The notes beneath the pieces are model-generated. The model searched no databases, was not told the DNA's origin, and saw nothing but the letters and a program-made list of their open reading frames with translations. Below, in pieces: positions 1-9,538 of a stretch of 64,000 nt of DNA. The position numbers and the translations under genes are program-made. This DNA comes from UBA1672 sp965263215 (GTDB lineage: Bacteria > Pseudomonadota > Alphaproteobacteria > Micavibrionales > Micavibrionaceae). The stretch lies in NCBI GenBank assembly GCA_965263215.1, contig OZ253663.1, positions 2,046,001 to 2,110,000 of the forward strand. Direction: 5' to 3'. Every line of letters starts with the position of its first letter. Position 1 is the first letter of the stretch.

Positions 1-1124
1 TCCGCGTCAAAATCGTCACGCTGCACTTGCTTGGCGCGCACTTTACCGACCACAACCGGATCAACGAATTCAAGGTGAGACGGGTTGGCCGTCAATGAGA
101 GGTGAATTTCGTTGCCATCAAAATTGCGATCACTGGATGTACCCAAATGGTACTTCACATCACCGGAACCCAGCACATCATCAGGCGTGGATGATTGCCC
201 CTGAAATTCGGCAAACATGGTCGTAAATGGCTTACCCATTACATTCGCAAGCACGTTCAAACGCCCGCGGTGTGCCATACCAATAACAATTTCCTTAAGG
301 CCAAGCTGACCACCGCGTTTCATAATTTGTTCAATCGCAGGGATAAGAGCTTCACCGCCATCAACACCAAAACGCTTGGTGCCTGTGTGCTTCTTCTGCA
401 AATAATGTTCAAACCCTTCGGCTGCGGTCAAACGCTCAAGAATCGCGCGCTTCCCTTCTGGCGTAAATTCAGTTTTATTGCCCTGACCTTCGATGCGCTC
501 TTGGATCCATCCGCGCTGCTCTGGGTCACTTAGGTGCATGTATTCAATGCCGATTGTGCCTGAATAAACCTCTTTCAAAACGGCGGCGATTTCACGCAAG
601 CTCGCATATTCCAGACCAAGCATACCATTCAGGAAAATCTTATGATCATAATCCCCATCGGTAAAACCGTAATGCTCCGGGTGAAGCTCCGGGTGATCAC
701 CAACTTGCTTCATATCCAAAGGATCAAGATTGGCAAGATAATGCCCACGAAAACGATAAGCACGAATGAGCATAAGTGCGCGAATTGAATCTTTAGCAGC
801 CTTCTGAACATCTGCCGCACTCGCACTTCCGCCCTTATTCTTTCTGCGGTCGTTTGCGGCCTCTGCGTCTGCAATCAGACCATCGGCAGGCGCTATGGCT
901 GCACTACCGAAGCTACGTTTGTCTTTGGCATTTTCATCAGGTGTCCAACTGGCACCACCAAGCTCTTTCAAAAACGCCGCTTCGGAGTCGTTCAATTCGC
1001 CGAAGAAGCCTTTCCAGCTTTGATCGACGTTGTTCGGGTTGCGCAAGTATTGCGTGTATAAATGCGCAATATATTCCGCGTTTACACCACTAAGAAATGT
1101 TTGGTCCTGATTTGCCTGAGACAT
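1..1124 (-). CDS. sucA: 2-oxoglutarate dehydrogenase E1 component, N-terminal part (cut by window edge)
   Basis: Thiamine-diphosphate-dependent E1 subunit that decarboxylates 2-oxoglutarate and passes the succinyl group to E2 in the TCA cycle. About 374 residues are present; the rest lies beyond position 1. Family signatures visible are GMAHRGRLNVL at 282-292, KYHLG at 324-328 and SLTANPSHLE at 343-352, which belong to the ThDP/substrate pocket. The N-terminal 40 residues look like the usual E2-binding extension (LYTQYLRNP, SWKGFFGEL). The start is an ATG at 1124. It is normally directly downstream of sucCD; here three unknown genes separate them. Confidence 0.96.
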   Translation of the reverse strand, partial: MSQANQDQTFLSGVNAEYIAHLYTQYLRNPNNVDQSWKGFFGELNDSEAAFLKELGGASWTPDENAKDKRSFGSAAIAPADGLIADAEAANDRRKNKGGSASAADVQKAAKDSIRALMLIRAYRFRGHYLANLDPLDMKQVGDHPELHPEHYGFTDGDYDHKIFLNGMLGLEYASLREIAAVLKEVYSGTIGIEYMHLSDPEQRGWIQERIEGQGNKTEFTPEGKRAILERLTAAEGFEHYLQKKHTGTKRFGVDGGEALIPAIEQIMKRGGQLGLKEIVIGMAHRGRLNVLANVMGKPFTTMFAEFQGQSSTPDDVLGSGDVKYHLGTSSDRNFDGNEIHLSLTANPSHLEFVDPVVVGKVRAKQVQRDDFDA

Positions 1125-1232
1125 AAGTATTCGCCTTCGTTTTTATCACTTTTAATATATGCGAGAATAGATTTAGCGCACCTGCGTGCAGGATTCAACA
1201 TAAACGCGCCAAATCCTGCAATATAAGGTGGT

Positions 1233-1766
1233 TTAAGCCGCCTGTTTAAGAGCTTTTGCAATATTTGAAATGGCCGTATCTTCCGCCGCACTGACATTCA
1301 TCGGATGCGCGGCATCATCAGCGGAGACACTTGTTACCGCCGCTACGATTTTACCGAAGAACCCTTTTTCTTCTTGCTCTTCACCAAATTCACCATACGC
1401 TTGTGCAACCGACGTCGCGATATCAAGCGTCATTTTGATGTAGTCTTTAACTTCTTCTTTTCCGGCTTTTGTTTTAAGGGCAACGATTGCTTTTTCACAT
1501 TGTGGTTCAATATTAAATACGCCCTGAGACCACGCTTCCCATTTGTCTTTAGAATTTAAGATCGCCGCGGCGATTTCTTTTGTTAATTCTTGCCCTTCAT
1601 GAACACGGGCAATTTCACGGACGCACATTTCAAGTGCGCGCATTTCCTGCTCATCATCTTTTTCGCCGTCTTCATCTTCCGCATAACTCACATGCATACC
1701 GACCCGGTAAGGCAAACTGATGATTAATTCAGCATCTTCTTCTGTAAAAACTGATAATTGTGCCAT
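1233..1766 (-). CDS. Hypothetical protein, paralog of the upstream 186-aa gene
   Basis: 177 residues, acidic, no signal peptide or membrane span, so probably cytoplasmic. I do not recognise the family. It aligns along its whole length with the gene at 1799-2359: SLPYRVG is at residues 17-23 in both, a W-x2-WS motif and a conserved Cys followed by AI come mid-protein, and both end with an Ile-Ala-x-Ala-Leu helix. The two are therefore a tandem duplication. It lies between sucD and sucA on the same strand and is probably read through with them. Function unknown. Confidence 0.75.
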   Translation of the reverse strand: MAQLSVFTEEDAELIISLPYRVGMHVSYAEDEDGEKDDEQEMRALEMCVREIARVHEGQELTKEIAAAILNSKDKWEAWSQGVFNIEPQCEKAIVALKTKAGKEEVKDYIKMTLDIATSVAQAYGEFGEEQEEKGFFGKIVAAVTSVSADDAAHPMNVSAAEDTAISNIAKALKQAA

Positions 1767-1798
1767 AAAAGCCCCTATTCTATGTTGATTGAACGGGC

Positions 1799-2359
1799 TT
1801 AAATATAGGTGGTATTTAACGCATTTGCAATGTGTTGAAGTGCTTTACGTTCATCAAGAGAGATATTAATGAATTGATCCCACTCCATCGCGATGATGCC
1901 CTTTTGTGCAGCTTCTTTACGGCTCTTGGTGTAGTAGAGATATATTTTAATCTTATCAAGGATCGGCGTTGATTGGCCATATTCACGGAAGGCAAGCGCA
2001 ACAGATTCGCCAATTTCTAGCAAGCTACGTTTAAACGCACTCACTTCTTTCTCATCAACAGCCTCCGAGAGGATATCAATCGCGCGGTGACATTCACCTT
2101 CCAAAGTTTCCAAATCTTTTGACCACTCGTTCCACTCTCCCTTACGCAGAACAGTTTCACCAACCACATATTGAACAGTTTCTGCACCAAAAACTTCTTG
2201 TGAATAGGCCGTAATGATACTCGATAGAGCCTGAAGCTCCGCATCATCAGATTCATCACCGCCTGATGTATCGCTTTGACTGACATATAATCCAACACGA
2301 TAAGGAAGGCTAACCAGCAAGTTCCGTTGATCCGGCATCAGTTGGTCGAGAAAGTTCAT
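1799..2359 (-). CDS. Hypothetical protein, paralog of the downstream 177-aa gene
   Basis: 186 residues, soluble, acidic, with no recognised domain. It shares SLPYRVG at residues 17-23, EWNEWSK, a Cys-containing helix and a C-terminal HIANAL segment with the gene at 1233-1766. It carries an extra segment of about 15 residues with KIYLYYTKSR in the second half. ATG start at 2359; 32 bp separate the two paralogs. It is in the sucCD to sucA interval and is a lineage-specific insertion as far as I can judge. Function unknown. Confidence 0.75.
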   Translation of the reverse strand: MNFLDQLMPDQRNLLVSLPYRVGLYVSQSDTSGGDESDDAELQALSSIITAYSQEVFGAETVQYVVGETVLRKGEWNEWSKDLETLEGECHRAIDILSEAVDEKEVSAFKRSLLEIGESVALAFREYGQSTPILDKIKIYLYYTKSRKEAAQKGIIAMEWDQFINISLDERKALQHIANALNTTYI

Positions 2360-2447
2360 CTATATTAAGCCCTTTTATATGAATATCTTACAAACATACA
2401 CTGAAATAACGAACTTCTCAAATACGTTTTGCTTTTAGGCCTTTAAT

Positions 2448-3326
2448 TTAAGAACGCCCATTTGGAAATAGTGCATCTTCAACAATTTCTTCTTCAAAAA
2501 TGTCATTCATGCTTAACTTGCTGTAAGTCTGATTAGGTTCAAGATTTGCAATAAAACGCTTTATATCCTCAGGAACGGTATCATAGGAAATAACGCAGGT
2601 GCTTCCCTCTTTATGAGTTTGATACTTCTGCACAAACACTTCGATGGCTTCATACTCAACCGCGCATAGATCGGTTTTTTCACCATCATTGCGCGCGATC
2701 ATAACAACATCGACATTTGGCATTATAACAGACCGTCCACCTTCCCAAACAAAACCTGATTTTGCAAACTTGCCATCATAAAGCAAAATCATAGTCGGCA
2801 CTTGAATACCCTGCCCCAGATTATTTTGAAGAACTGGTACTGCGTAATTCCAATTCCAAATTTTTTGAAGCCAATCATACGACACAAGAACCTTATCATT
2901 TTCTTGCCATTTTGCTTGTGACGCCAAATGACGGATTGCCTTCTCATTGTGGAACAACCAGCAATCAAAAATTATGTCTTCATCAAATGCCTTTGTGCCA
3001 CTCCCTGCTTGTTGGGGATCATAGAACACAACTTGTGTTTCATTGATTAGCGCCTCAACCTCCAACAGAGCCTCGGTCACAAAAAAGGATGGGATGCAAT
3101 ACTCCACGTTAAGGGCAATACGATATGTGCCCTCTGGCCTGACATTGATGTTTCCTTCACCATTTTTGTGCAAATACTGAAAGACGAAACGCGCACCGGT
3201 ATTTTCGTTTTTATACGACGCTTCAGGTCCTGTGACTGTAAAATGCGGATATTTAGAGAAATAATTCCGAAACATCTCCAAAGAGATTTCACCGTCGGTT
3301 GCACGAAAGAAAAGTTTATAACCCAT
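2448..3326 (-). CDS. Hypothetical protein (292 aa)
   Basis: 292 residues, predicted soluble, no signal peptide. The sequence is rich in aromatic residues (KIWNWNYAVP) with alternating hydrophobic strands, suggesting a mixed alpha/beta globular protein. I recognise no catalytic motif. The ATG at 3326 lies about 15 bp downstream of the sucCD terminator, so expression may depend on read-through or on a promoter I cannot identify. It is the first of three non-TCA genes between sucD and sucA. Confidence 0.7.
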   Translation of the reverse strand: MGYKLFFRATDGEISLEMFRNYFSKYPHFTVTGPEASYKNENTGARFVFQYLHKNGEGNINVRPEGTYRIALNVEYCIPSFFVTEALLEVEALINETQVVFYDPQQAGSGTKAFDEDIIFDCWLFHNEKAIRHLASQAKWQENDKVLVSYDWLQKIWNWNYAVPVLQNNLGQGIQVPTMILLYDGKFAKSGFVWEGGRSVIMPNVDVVMIARNDGEKTDLCAVEYEAIEVFVQKYQTHKEGSTCVISYDTVPEDIKRFIANLEPNQTYSKLSMNDIFEEEIVEDALFPNGRS

Positions 3327-3341
3327 AACTATTCACCCAAT

Positions 3342-3377
3342 AAAAAAGACTCCCCTTAAATATCTTAAGGAGAGTCT
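3342..3377 (-). terminator. Rho-independent terminator after sucCD
   Basis: On the minus strand a 13-bp stem with one mismatch (AGACTCTCCTTAA against TTAAGGGGAGTCT) is followed directly by a run of T. It lies 37 bp beyond the sucD stop. It should end the sucCD transcript before the three unknown genes, which would uncouple sucA from sucCD. Confidence 0.8.
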
Positions 3378-3413
3378 AGCATTTTTATCTTAAAACTCAA
3401 TCTGATAAGCAGA

Positions 3414-4289
3414 TTAAGCAGCCATTGCTTCTTTCATTGCAGTACCAAGACCCGCAGGGCTCTCTGATACAACGAAACCGGCATTCGCCATCGCCTTCAT
3501 CTTGGCTGGCGCTGTATCATCCGCACCGGAGATAAGAGCACCGGCATGGCCCATACGTTTACCCGGAGGCGCTGTTGCACCGGCGATAAAGCCTGCGATC
3601 GGCTTTTTGTTTGAAAGACCTTTATAGTATTCAGCGGCTTCGATCTCAGCTGTTCCGCCGATCTCACCAATCATAAGAATACCTTCTGTTTCAGGGTCAT
3701 CCATGAACAGATCAATACAATCAATAAAGTTTGTGCCATTCACTGGGTCACCACCGATACCGATACATGTTGACTGACCAAGGCCAACTGCGCCGGTTTG
3801 CGCAACAGCTTCGTATGTCAATGTACCAGAGCGTGATACGATACCGATCTTACCGCGCTTATGAATGTGGCCGGGCATAATACCGATTTTACATTCATCA
3901 GGTGTGATTACACCCGGGCAGTTCGGACCGATAAGGCGTGTTTTAGAACCTTCAAGCGCGGCCTTAACCTTCACCATATCCAAAACAGGAATACCTTCTG
4001 TGATACAAATCGCCAGGTCGATTTCCGCTTCGATGGCTTCGATAATCGCAGCCGCCGCGAACGGAGGCGGCACATAGATCACAGATGCATTACAATCTGT
4101 TGCATCTTTGGCTTCTTTCACTGTGTTAAACACAGGAAGACCGAGATGCTCCTGACCACCTTTTTTCGGTGTCACACCACCAACCATATTTGTCCCATAA
4201 GCAATCGCTTGCTCAGAGTGAAAAGTACCTTGTGAGCCAGTGAAACCCTGACAGATAACTTTTGTGTCTTTATTTACTAAAACTGACAT
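3414..4289 (-). CDS. sucD: Succinyl-CoA synthetase alpha subunit
   Basis: Alpha subunit of the TCA enzyme that converts succinyl-CoA, phosphate and a nucleoside diphosphate into succinate, CoA and a nucleoside triphosphate. 291 residues, normal for the family. The CoA-binding Rossmann part starts at the N-terminus (GFTGSQGTFH, residues 15-24). The phosphohistidine is H248 in GHAGALISG, and GIGGDPVNGT at 177-186 is also typical. It begins 2 bp after the sucC stop, so the two are translationally coupled in one operon. Confidence 0.98.
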   Translation of the reverse strand: MSVLVNKDTKVICQGFTGSQGTFHSEQAIAYGTNMVGGVTPKKGGQEHLGLPVFNTVKEAKDATDCNASVIYVPPPFAAAAIIEAIEAEIDLAICITEGIPVLDMVKVKAALEGSKTRLIGPNCPGVITPDECKIGIMPGHIHKRGKIGIVSRSGTLTYEAVAQTGAVGLGQSTCIGIGGDPVNGTNFIDCIDLFMDDPETEGILMIGEIGGTAEIEAAEYYKGLSNKKPIAGFIAGATAPPGKRMGHAGALISGADDTAPAKMKAMANAGFVVSESPAGLGTAMKEAMAA

Positions 4290-4291
4290 AA

Positions 4292-5491
4292 CTACGCCGC
4301 CTCCGCTTGTTTTGTAGCCGCAACAACTTTTGCTGCTGCATCTTCTAGATTGTCTGCTGCAATGATCGGAAGACCGGAACCTGCCATAAGCTCCTTACCC
4401 TTCTCAACATTTGTTCCTTCAAGGCGAACAACCAATGGAACCTTAAGATCCACTTCTTTGGCCGCCGCGATAACACCCTCTGCAATCACGTCACATTTCA
4501 TGATACCGCCAAAGATATTCACAAGAATACCTTTAACAGCCGGATCAGAAAGAATGATTTTGAATGCTGTTGTCACGCGCTCTGCTGTCGCACCACCACC
4601 AACATCCAAGAAGTTCGCAGGCTCACCACCGTGAAGCTTGATAATGTCCATAGTCGACATCGCAAGACCCGCGCCGTTAACCATACAACCGATGTTACCG
4701 TCAAGACGCACGTAAGAAAGCTCATTATCATGTGCGATCTTTTCATTGGCATCTTCTTCGCTTTCATCACGAAGCGCGGCAATTTCAGGGTGACGATAAA
4801 GCGCATTCGGGTCGAAGTTAATCTTCGCATCCAACGCCATCACTTCGTCACCTGCCAAGATCATTGGGTTAATTTCAACAATCGCCGCATCTGTTTCGAT
4901 GTAACATTTATATAGGTTCTTGAAGAACGGGATCGCGCTGTCTTTTGCCGCACCTGTAAGCTCCAGTGCATCTGCAAGTTCTGCCGCATCCGCATCAGAA
5001 ATTCCTGCAACAGGGTCAATCGCAACGCGCTTAATCGCATCAGGATTTTCCTCTGCTACTTCTTCAATCTCCATACCGCCTTCAAGGGATACCATGAAGG
5101 TAACCTTTGATGTCGCACGATCAAGAAGAACAGAACAGTAATATTCTTTTTCGATGTCCACACCGTCTGTCACATACAAACGCTGCACATCTTTACCTTC
5201 GGGGCCGGTTTGCTTTGTTACAAGCGTCTTGCCCATCATGGCTTCTGCGGCGTCTTTTACTTCTTCAACCGTTTTACAAAGACGAACACCGCCCTTGCCT
5301 TCAGGATTGTCGGTAAAGTGACCGGCACCACGACCACCTGCATGGATCTGCGCCTTTACAACATAAAGGTCAGTCTCCATGCTTTCCGCGGCCTTTACTG
5401 CCTCTTCAACACTCATGGCGGGAATACCTTTCGGCACAGCCACACCATATTTTTCTAATAATTCTTTAGCTTGATATTCATGAATATTCAT
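4292..5491 (-). CDS. sucC: Succinyl-CoA synthetase beta subunit
   Basis: Beta subunit with an N-terminal ATP-grasp domain (GRGAGHF motif near residue 53) and a C-terminal CoA-ligase domain (NIFGGIMKCD, about residues 321-330). 399 residues, normal length. It supplies nucleotide specificity and the succinate site. First gene of the sucCD pair; its ATG at 5491 has a GGAG element upstream at slightly long spacing. mdh, normally the preceding gene, is displaced by about 8 kb. Confidence 0.98.
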   Translation of the reverse strand: MNIHEYQAKELLEKYGVAVPKGIPAMSVEEAVKAAESMETDLYVVKAQIHAGGRGAGHFTDNPEGKGGVRLCKTVEEVKDAAEAMMGKTLVTKQTGPEGKDVQRLYVTDGVDIEKEYYCSVLLDRATSKVTFMVSLEGGMEIEEVAEENPDAIKRVAIDPVAGISDADAAELADALELTGAAKDSAIPFFKNLYKCYIETDAAIVEINPMILAGDEVMALDAKINFDPNALYRHPEIAALRDESEEDANEKIAHDNELSYVRLDGNIGCMVNGAGLAMSTMDIIKLHGGEPANFLDVGGGATAERVTTAFKIILSDPAVKGILVNIFGGIMKCDVIAEGVIAAAKEVDLKVPLVVRLEGTNVEKGKELMAGSGLPIIAADNLEDAAAKVVAATKQAEAA

Positions 5492-5521
5492 TTTGAGATA
5501 AACTCCGTTATGAAACTTTAT

Positions 5522-5539
5522 ACCTTAATTATGTAAGGT
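5522..5539. promoter_or_regulatory. Inverted repeat upstream of sucC
   Basis: ACCTTA-ATTATG-TAAGGT is a perfect 6-bp inverted repeat in the sucC leader, about 30 bp before the start codon. It could be an operator or a leader hairpin; nothing else shows which. The rest of the 362-bp divergent gap (5492-5853) holds only this element and the promoter-like sequence at 5680. Confidence 0.35.
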
Positions 5540-5679
5540 TACCATATCAAAGAACCCACAGGCTCCTGATAATCATCAGAGGTTGGTTTAACATCCCTGT
5601 TTCCATTTGAAAACCGTAAAAATCAGAATTTGTGAAGAAAAAAAGCAACATTTACTTGTAATTTTTAACGCAGTTCTTT

Positions 5680-5709
5680 TTGACAAAGCGCTCATTTTTA
5701 CCTTAGAAT
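5680..5709 (+). promoter_or_regulatory. Sigma-70-type promoter for the muralytic island
   Basis: TTGACA (5680-5685), an 18-bp spacer and TAGAAT (5704-5709) lie about 145 bp upstream of the ATG of the 1192-aa gene. The -35 is a perfect consensus and the -10 differs at one base. It points away from sucC, so the island has its own promoter. Confidence 0.55.
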
Positions 5710-5853
5710 ATGTGCTATGTAAGAATAAGTGGGTTTTTAAGTGCGCATGAAATGTAAAATCTTTGGATAAACAAGAAGATAAACCAAACGCACAACGCTG
5801 AAACAAAGCCCCATGTATTTTACGCTATAAAAAAAATAAAAGGGAAAACACAA

Positions 5854-8800
5854 ATGGCTGGTCCTATAAATACGGGTATTACGGGTGAAGACAGAGACGA
5901 AGAACAAGACATCGATCTTAATCAAGACGATCCGAAAGAGGCTGTAACGGCAGGCTTAACCGAAGATCAAATCGGTTTAAACGCGCGGCAGCAAACAGAA
6001 TTAAGTGACCCCACACGTGCAGAAAACTTTGCAGGCGCCAAAACCGCGCAAACCGTTACTGATGAAGTCAGTGCCACTGATCCGGGATACTCATCCGGTC
6101 ATGATTCCGGCGTTTCGCAAAAAGAACAGTACGATACTGCTCTCGCCGGTGCATCTGAAGGACGCCACGCGGGTACGTATTTAGACTATCTTGTGGCTCA
6201 AAGAAAATACATTGAAGAGCAAAAGAAACGTGACATTGCCATCGCGGCAATCGCAACACTACCCGATCTTGCAAATTCTATCTTCGAACTCGGTCAAGAC
6301 TACGATGAAGAAGAACAAGAACAAAACCAAACCAATGCAGAAGCCATTGCCATTCAAGAAATGTTTGACGAGCAAATTGCAGAGGTCGATCAACATATTG
6401 CAGAACAAGAGCAAGTCATCGCTGACTTAGAAGAGCGCATGGCCAATGGTGAAATAACGCAAAATATTACAGTTGAACTCGATGCCGCAAAAATCAGACT
6501 AGATGCCATGAAAGACGTACGCCAAGCGTTGGCTAATGAATCAGAGGCATTAATCGAGGCGAACGGACAAAGAGCAGAAGAATTTGCCATAGCCAAAGCT
6601 GAGAATGATAGACTGCAAGACATCGCAAAAGGTGTGAGAGACGGCACAATAACACTTACAGAAGCAGAACAAGCGCAATTACAACAAGATCTTGAAAAAT
6701 CTTCTAGAGATCTAGCGGCAGCACAAGAAGCGCGCGCACGCGTAGAAGCGCGCATTGAATTTGCCAGAAGCGGTCACGAGCAAATGGCCGGGTTTGTTGC
6801 AAGCCTTACAGCCCGTGGTGAAGATGGTAAATATATAGATGGCTTAGACCCGGATGCAATACAAGCAAAAGCAGACTTGGTATCCACATATATAGAAGCG
6901 CGTTCAGATGGTATTCTGTCTCAAGAAGATATAAGGATTATAAACGAGAAACTAGAAGCCACTGACATGAGCGAGGCTGAAAAGCAGGCGCAATTCCAAG
7001 CGTTCCAGCAAAGCTTTGCCACTTCTGGACTTGGCTTTGGTACTGCCGATGGCAGAACACTCTACGGCGAAGAAGCCGCCGCGGCGTTGATTGCACAAAT
7101 GCGCGGTGACATGAACGAAACGAATGACGACTTTACTACTATTGCCAACGCGGCGAGCAGTATGGTCAACCAGCTTGCAGATCAACGACAAGGTCTTGCT
7201 AATGATGTCGCAAACTATGAAATAGAGATGCAATATCTAAATGAAATGAAGCAAAACGGTAGTAGCTCAATCGAGCTACCTGAAGGATCTAACATTTCTA
7301 TAATAGACCCCAATGATACCGCCATGCTTGACGCGCAAATAGCTTTAAAGCAAGCCGAGTTAGATAACGCTAACAGCCGCCTGAATTTGATTGATAGCAC
7401 TGTTGATCGCACACGAGTCCAGCTTCAAGAAACACAACAAAACTACCTTGAAGCGAATCAAAAGCTGCAGGACCTTGAAGCACAAAGAAACACTACGACC
7501 GGTGACGCTCTTACACAACTTAATGCGGATATTGAGGCAACCGAACAACAACTTCAAACATACAAAGATTCTGTTCAGGAGTTAAGTGTAAGGGCCAATA
7601 TGGCGCAAGCAATTTCCGAACTAACAATACGAATAGAAGGGAAAAGTCAAACCTGCGGTATTGATGCAAATGCTGAGCTTCATAAAGCCAACGTTATTAA
7701 TGCACGCACAGCGATCACCGAAGCGCTCAACGTGGCGACCAGTGATGGTAAGATGACGCAAAGCGAGTTTAACCAAATCAACACCCTATTCGATCAAGCA
7801 CAGGTAAGCCAAGCGTCAAGAGAGGCATTTGTAAGAGCATTCACAAACTCTGGTGGACTACTTGGAAGCGGAGAATTAGACGCCGATGGCAAGGAAATAT
7901 TCTTGTCAAGCGAGGAAACCACTGCGCAACTTATGCGTGAAATGGCAAAGGTTGAAGCAGAAATTGAACAAACCAGCTCTCAACTGGATGGCGTCAACGC
8001 TGAAATCGCAAGATTAGAGGCCGAACAGGCGCGCATTGATGCAGAATTAGTGACCGCGCAAGCCGCTGCTGATGAAGAAGCATCACAGACCGTCGAAGTC
8101 GAGGCTGATGCCGCGGGTGCTGTAGCGGAAAGTTTAAAATACTCATCCATGTCCGAATATGTTCTATCAAATTATTATTACGGACCAGCCGGTAATGCGG
8201 AAGGTACAGCGCTCTTGGATGCGGCAAAAGACCCTGATCGAATTTTAACGGATTCGAGTGGTAGGGCCGTATTCATGGACACGGAGACACAGCAGCTCTA
8301 CACCTTAAAAATGGACGGTGACGAGATTGCTAAAGATGCCAATGGCGTACAAATTAAAGAAGCCGTATCTCATGAAGACACCGTTGACTTGTATAATAAG
8401 ATGTTTGAAAACAAACTCCTGCCAAGAAACTTTGTTCCTGATGGTGACGGGTTTAACGTTGCAGGATTTACATTCCTCGAAACAGAGGTCGCCTTCGAAC
8501 CAAGTGAACATGATGGCTTTTTAGGCACAATCGGTGCCGCAATGACCGGTAAAATGGATCAACAAGGTCTTTTGAACAACATCGAGGCCAGCGTTAATGC
8601 ACAAAAAGCCGAAGAAGCTGTTGCCGTCGCAGAAAGGGCTGCCCTTGAAGGACAGAGTGGCGCACAATCAGTCGATGTGGCGCGCTTACAGGGCGAAAAA
8701 GCAGACATAGCCACATCCTTGGCCGCACTTCAACAACGCAAGCTCAACTTGCAGGCTCAGGGCGCCTCTGGCAATACAGATGACACCGCCCCCGCCCTAA

Positions 8801-9432
8801 GAACAACCAATGAAATGCAACTGGGGCTACAGGATGTTTATCAAAAAGTAGATAGAACATCGGGCACAGGTATAATTACACGTGCTGATTTGGATCAAGC
8901 ATTGGGAGCCAATGCATCTCCTGAACTGCGCGAACAAATCGAAGCTGCCCTGGAAAGAGACGGTATTGAAATTCAAGAACCTGATGCACCAGACAATGAC
9001 GTAGCAAACAATGTGCTCTCCAATGACTTAGACGACACAATGCGCGATTTACAACTCGCAGCCAATAAAATTATGGCCGCCTTCCCTTTCTTGGGCATAG
9101 GGCCGTTTCAAGTGGAGCCCATTCAAACAAATACGTTCCAACCTGATCCAAACAATGTATACCCAGCGGTAACAGGTAGCTTTGCTGATAATGAATTTGC
9201 AGACACGCATGCCCCTGGCGATGCGAGTTACAAAGAACCTATCAATAATGGTATAGCCTCTGTTCCGGCAGCAGCTGAGACATTCAGCCTCGCGATGACA
9301 AACAAAATGAATACACAAGGCCAAGGCGGCGTATCCGCAGAAGAAGCACTTAGACTTGAAAGAGAAGCAGAGCTTCTTATGGCGGCGAACAACCCCGCGA
9401 ACCAAGGCGGTGGCGGTGGAATGCTGACATAA
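5854..9432 (+). CDS. Large coiled-coil protein with duplicated EF-hand-like modules
   Basis: 1192 residues, very rich in Gln, Glu and Ala. Long heptad-like coiled coils run at about 155-300, 440-590, 690-760 and 900-960. Two copies of a module of about 120 residues are visible (about 308-430 and 580-700). Each has a Met-Ala helix, then SDGILSQED or SDGKMTQSEF, then a Gly-rich loop. The S-D-G-x-[LM]-[ST]-Q-x-[DE] pattern resembles half an EF-hand loop, and DRTSGTGIITRADL near residue 1001 resembles a full one. There is no signal peptide; one hydrophobic stretch lies near 125-140. There is a single Cys. Role unknown; first gene of an island with two cell-wall hydrolases, so a structural or delivery part is possible. 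Confidence 0.75.
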   Translation: MAGPINTGITGEDRDEEQDIDLNQDDPKEAVTAGLTEDQIGLNARQQTELSDPTRAENFAGAKTAQTVTDEVSATDPGYSSGHDSGVSQKEQYDTALAGASEGRHAGTYLDYLVAQRKYIEEQKKRDIAIAAIATLPDLANSIFELGQDYDEEEQEQNQTNAEAIAIQEMFDEQIAEVDQHIAEQEQVIADLEERMANGEITQNITVELDAAKIRLDAMKDVRQALANESEALIEANGQRAEEFAIAKAENDRLQDIAKGVRDGTITLTEAEQAQLQQDLEKSSRDLAAAQEARARVEARIEFARSGHEQMAGFVASLTARGEDGKYIDGLDPDAIQAKADLVSTYIEARSDGILSQEDIRIINEKLEATDMSEAEKQAQFQAFQQSFATSGLGFGTADGRTLYGEEAAAALIAQMRGDMNETNDDFTTIANAASSMVNQLADQRQGLANDVANYEIEMQYLNEMKQNGSSSIELPEGSNISIIDPNDTAMLDAQIALKQAELDNANSRLNLIDSTVDRTRVQLQETQQNYLEANQKLQDLEAQRNTTTGDALTQLNADIEATEQQLQTYKDSVQELSVRANMAQAISELTIRIEGKSQTCGIDANAELHKANVINARTAITEALNVATSDGKMTQSEFNQINTLFDQAQVSQASREAFVRAFTNSGGLLGSGELDADGKEIFLSSEETTAQLMREMAKVEAEIEQTSSQLDGVNAEIARLEAEQARIDAELVTAQAAADEEASQTVEVEADAAGAVAESLKYSSMSEYVLSNYYYGPAGNAEGTALLDAAKDPDRILTDSSGRAVFMDTETQQLYTLKMDGDEIAKDANGVQIKEAVSHEDTVDLYNKMFENKLLPRNFVPDGDGFNVAGFTFLETEVAFEPSEHDGFLGTIGAAMTGKMDQQGLLNNIEASVNAQKAEEAVAVAERAALEGQSGAQSVDVARLQGEKADIATSLAALQQRKLNLQAQGASGNTDDTAPALRTTNEMQLGLQDVYQKVDRTSGTGIITRADLDQALGANASPELREQIEAALERDGIEIQEPDAPDNDVANNVLSNDLDDTMRDLQLAANKIMAAFPFLGIGPFQVEPIQTNTFQPDPNNVYPAVTGSFADNEFADTHAPGDASYKEPINNGIASVPAAAETFSLAMTNKMNTQGQGGVSAEEALRLEREAELLMAANNPANQGGGGGMLT

Positions 9433-9496
9433 GTGGAGCAGATTTGACGAAAAACACAAAAATCTGTAATACTTAAGTAATAAAATAAAGCTTGGA

Positions 9497-9513
9497 GAGG
9501 CGAAAAACGCCTC
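9497..9513 (+). other. Intergenic hairpin between island genes 1 and 2
   Basis: GAGGCG-AAAAA-CGCCTC is a perfect 6-bp stem with an A5 loop, 26 bp before the next start codon. No U run follows, so it looks like an mRNA-stabilising or attenuating hairpin rather than a terminator. Confidence 0.45.
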
Positions 9514-9538
9514 CCATAATAAAAAAGGGTGAAAAAGG

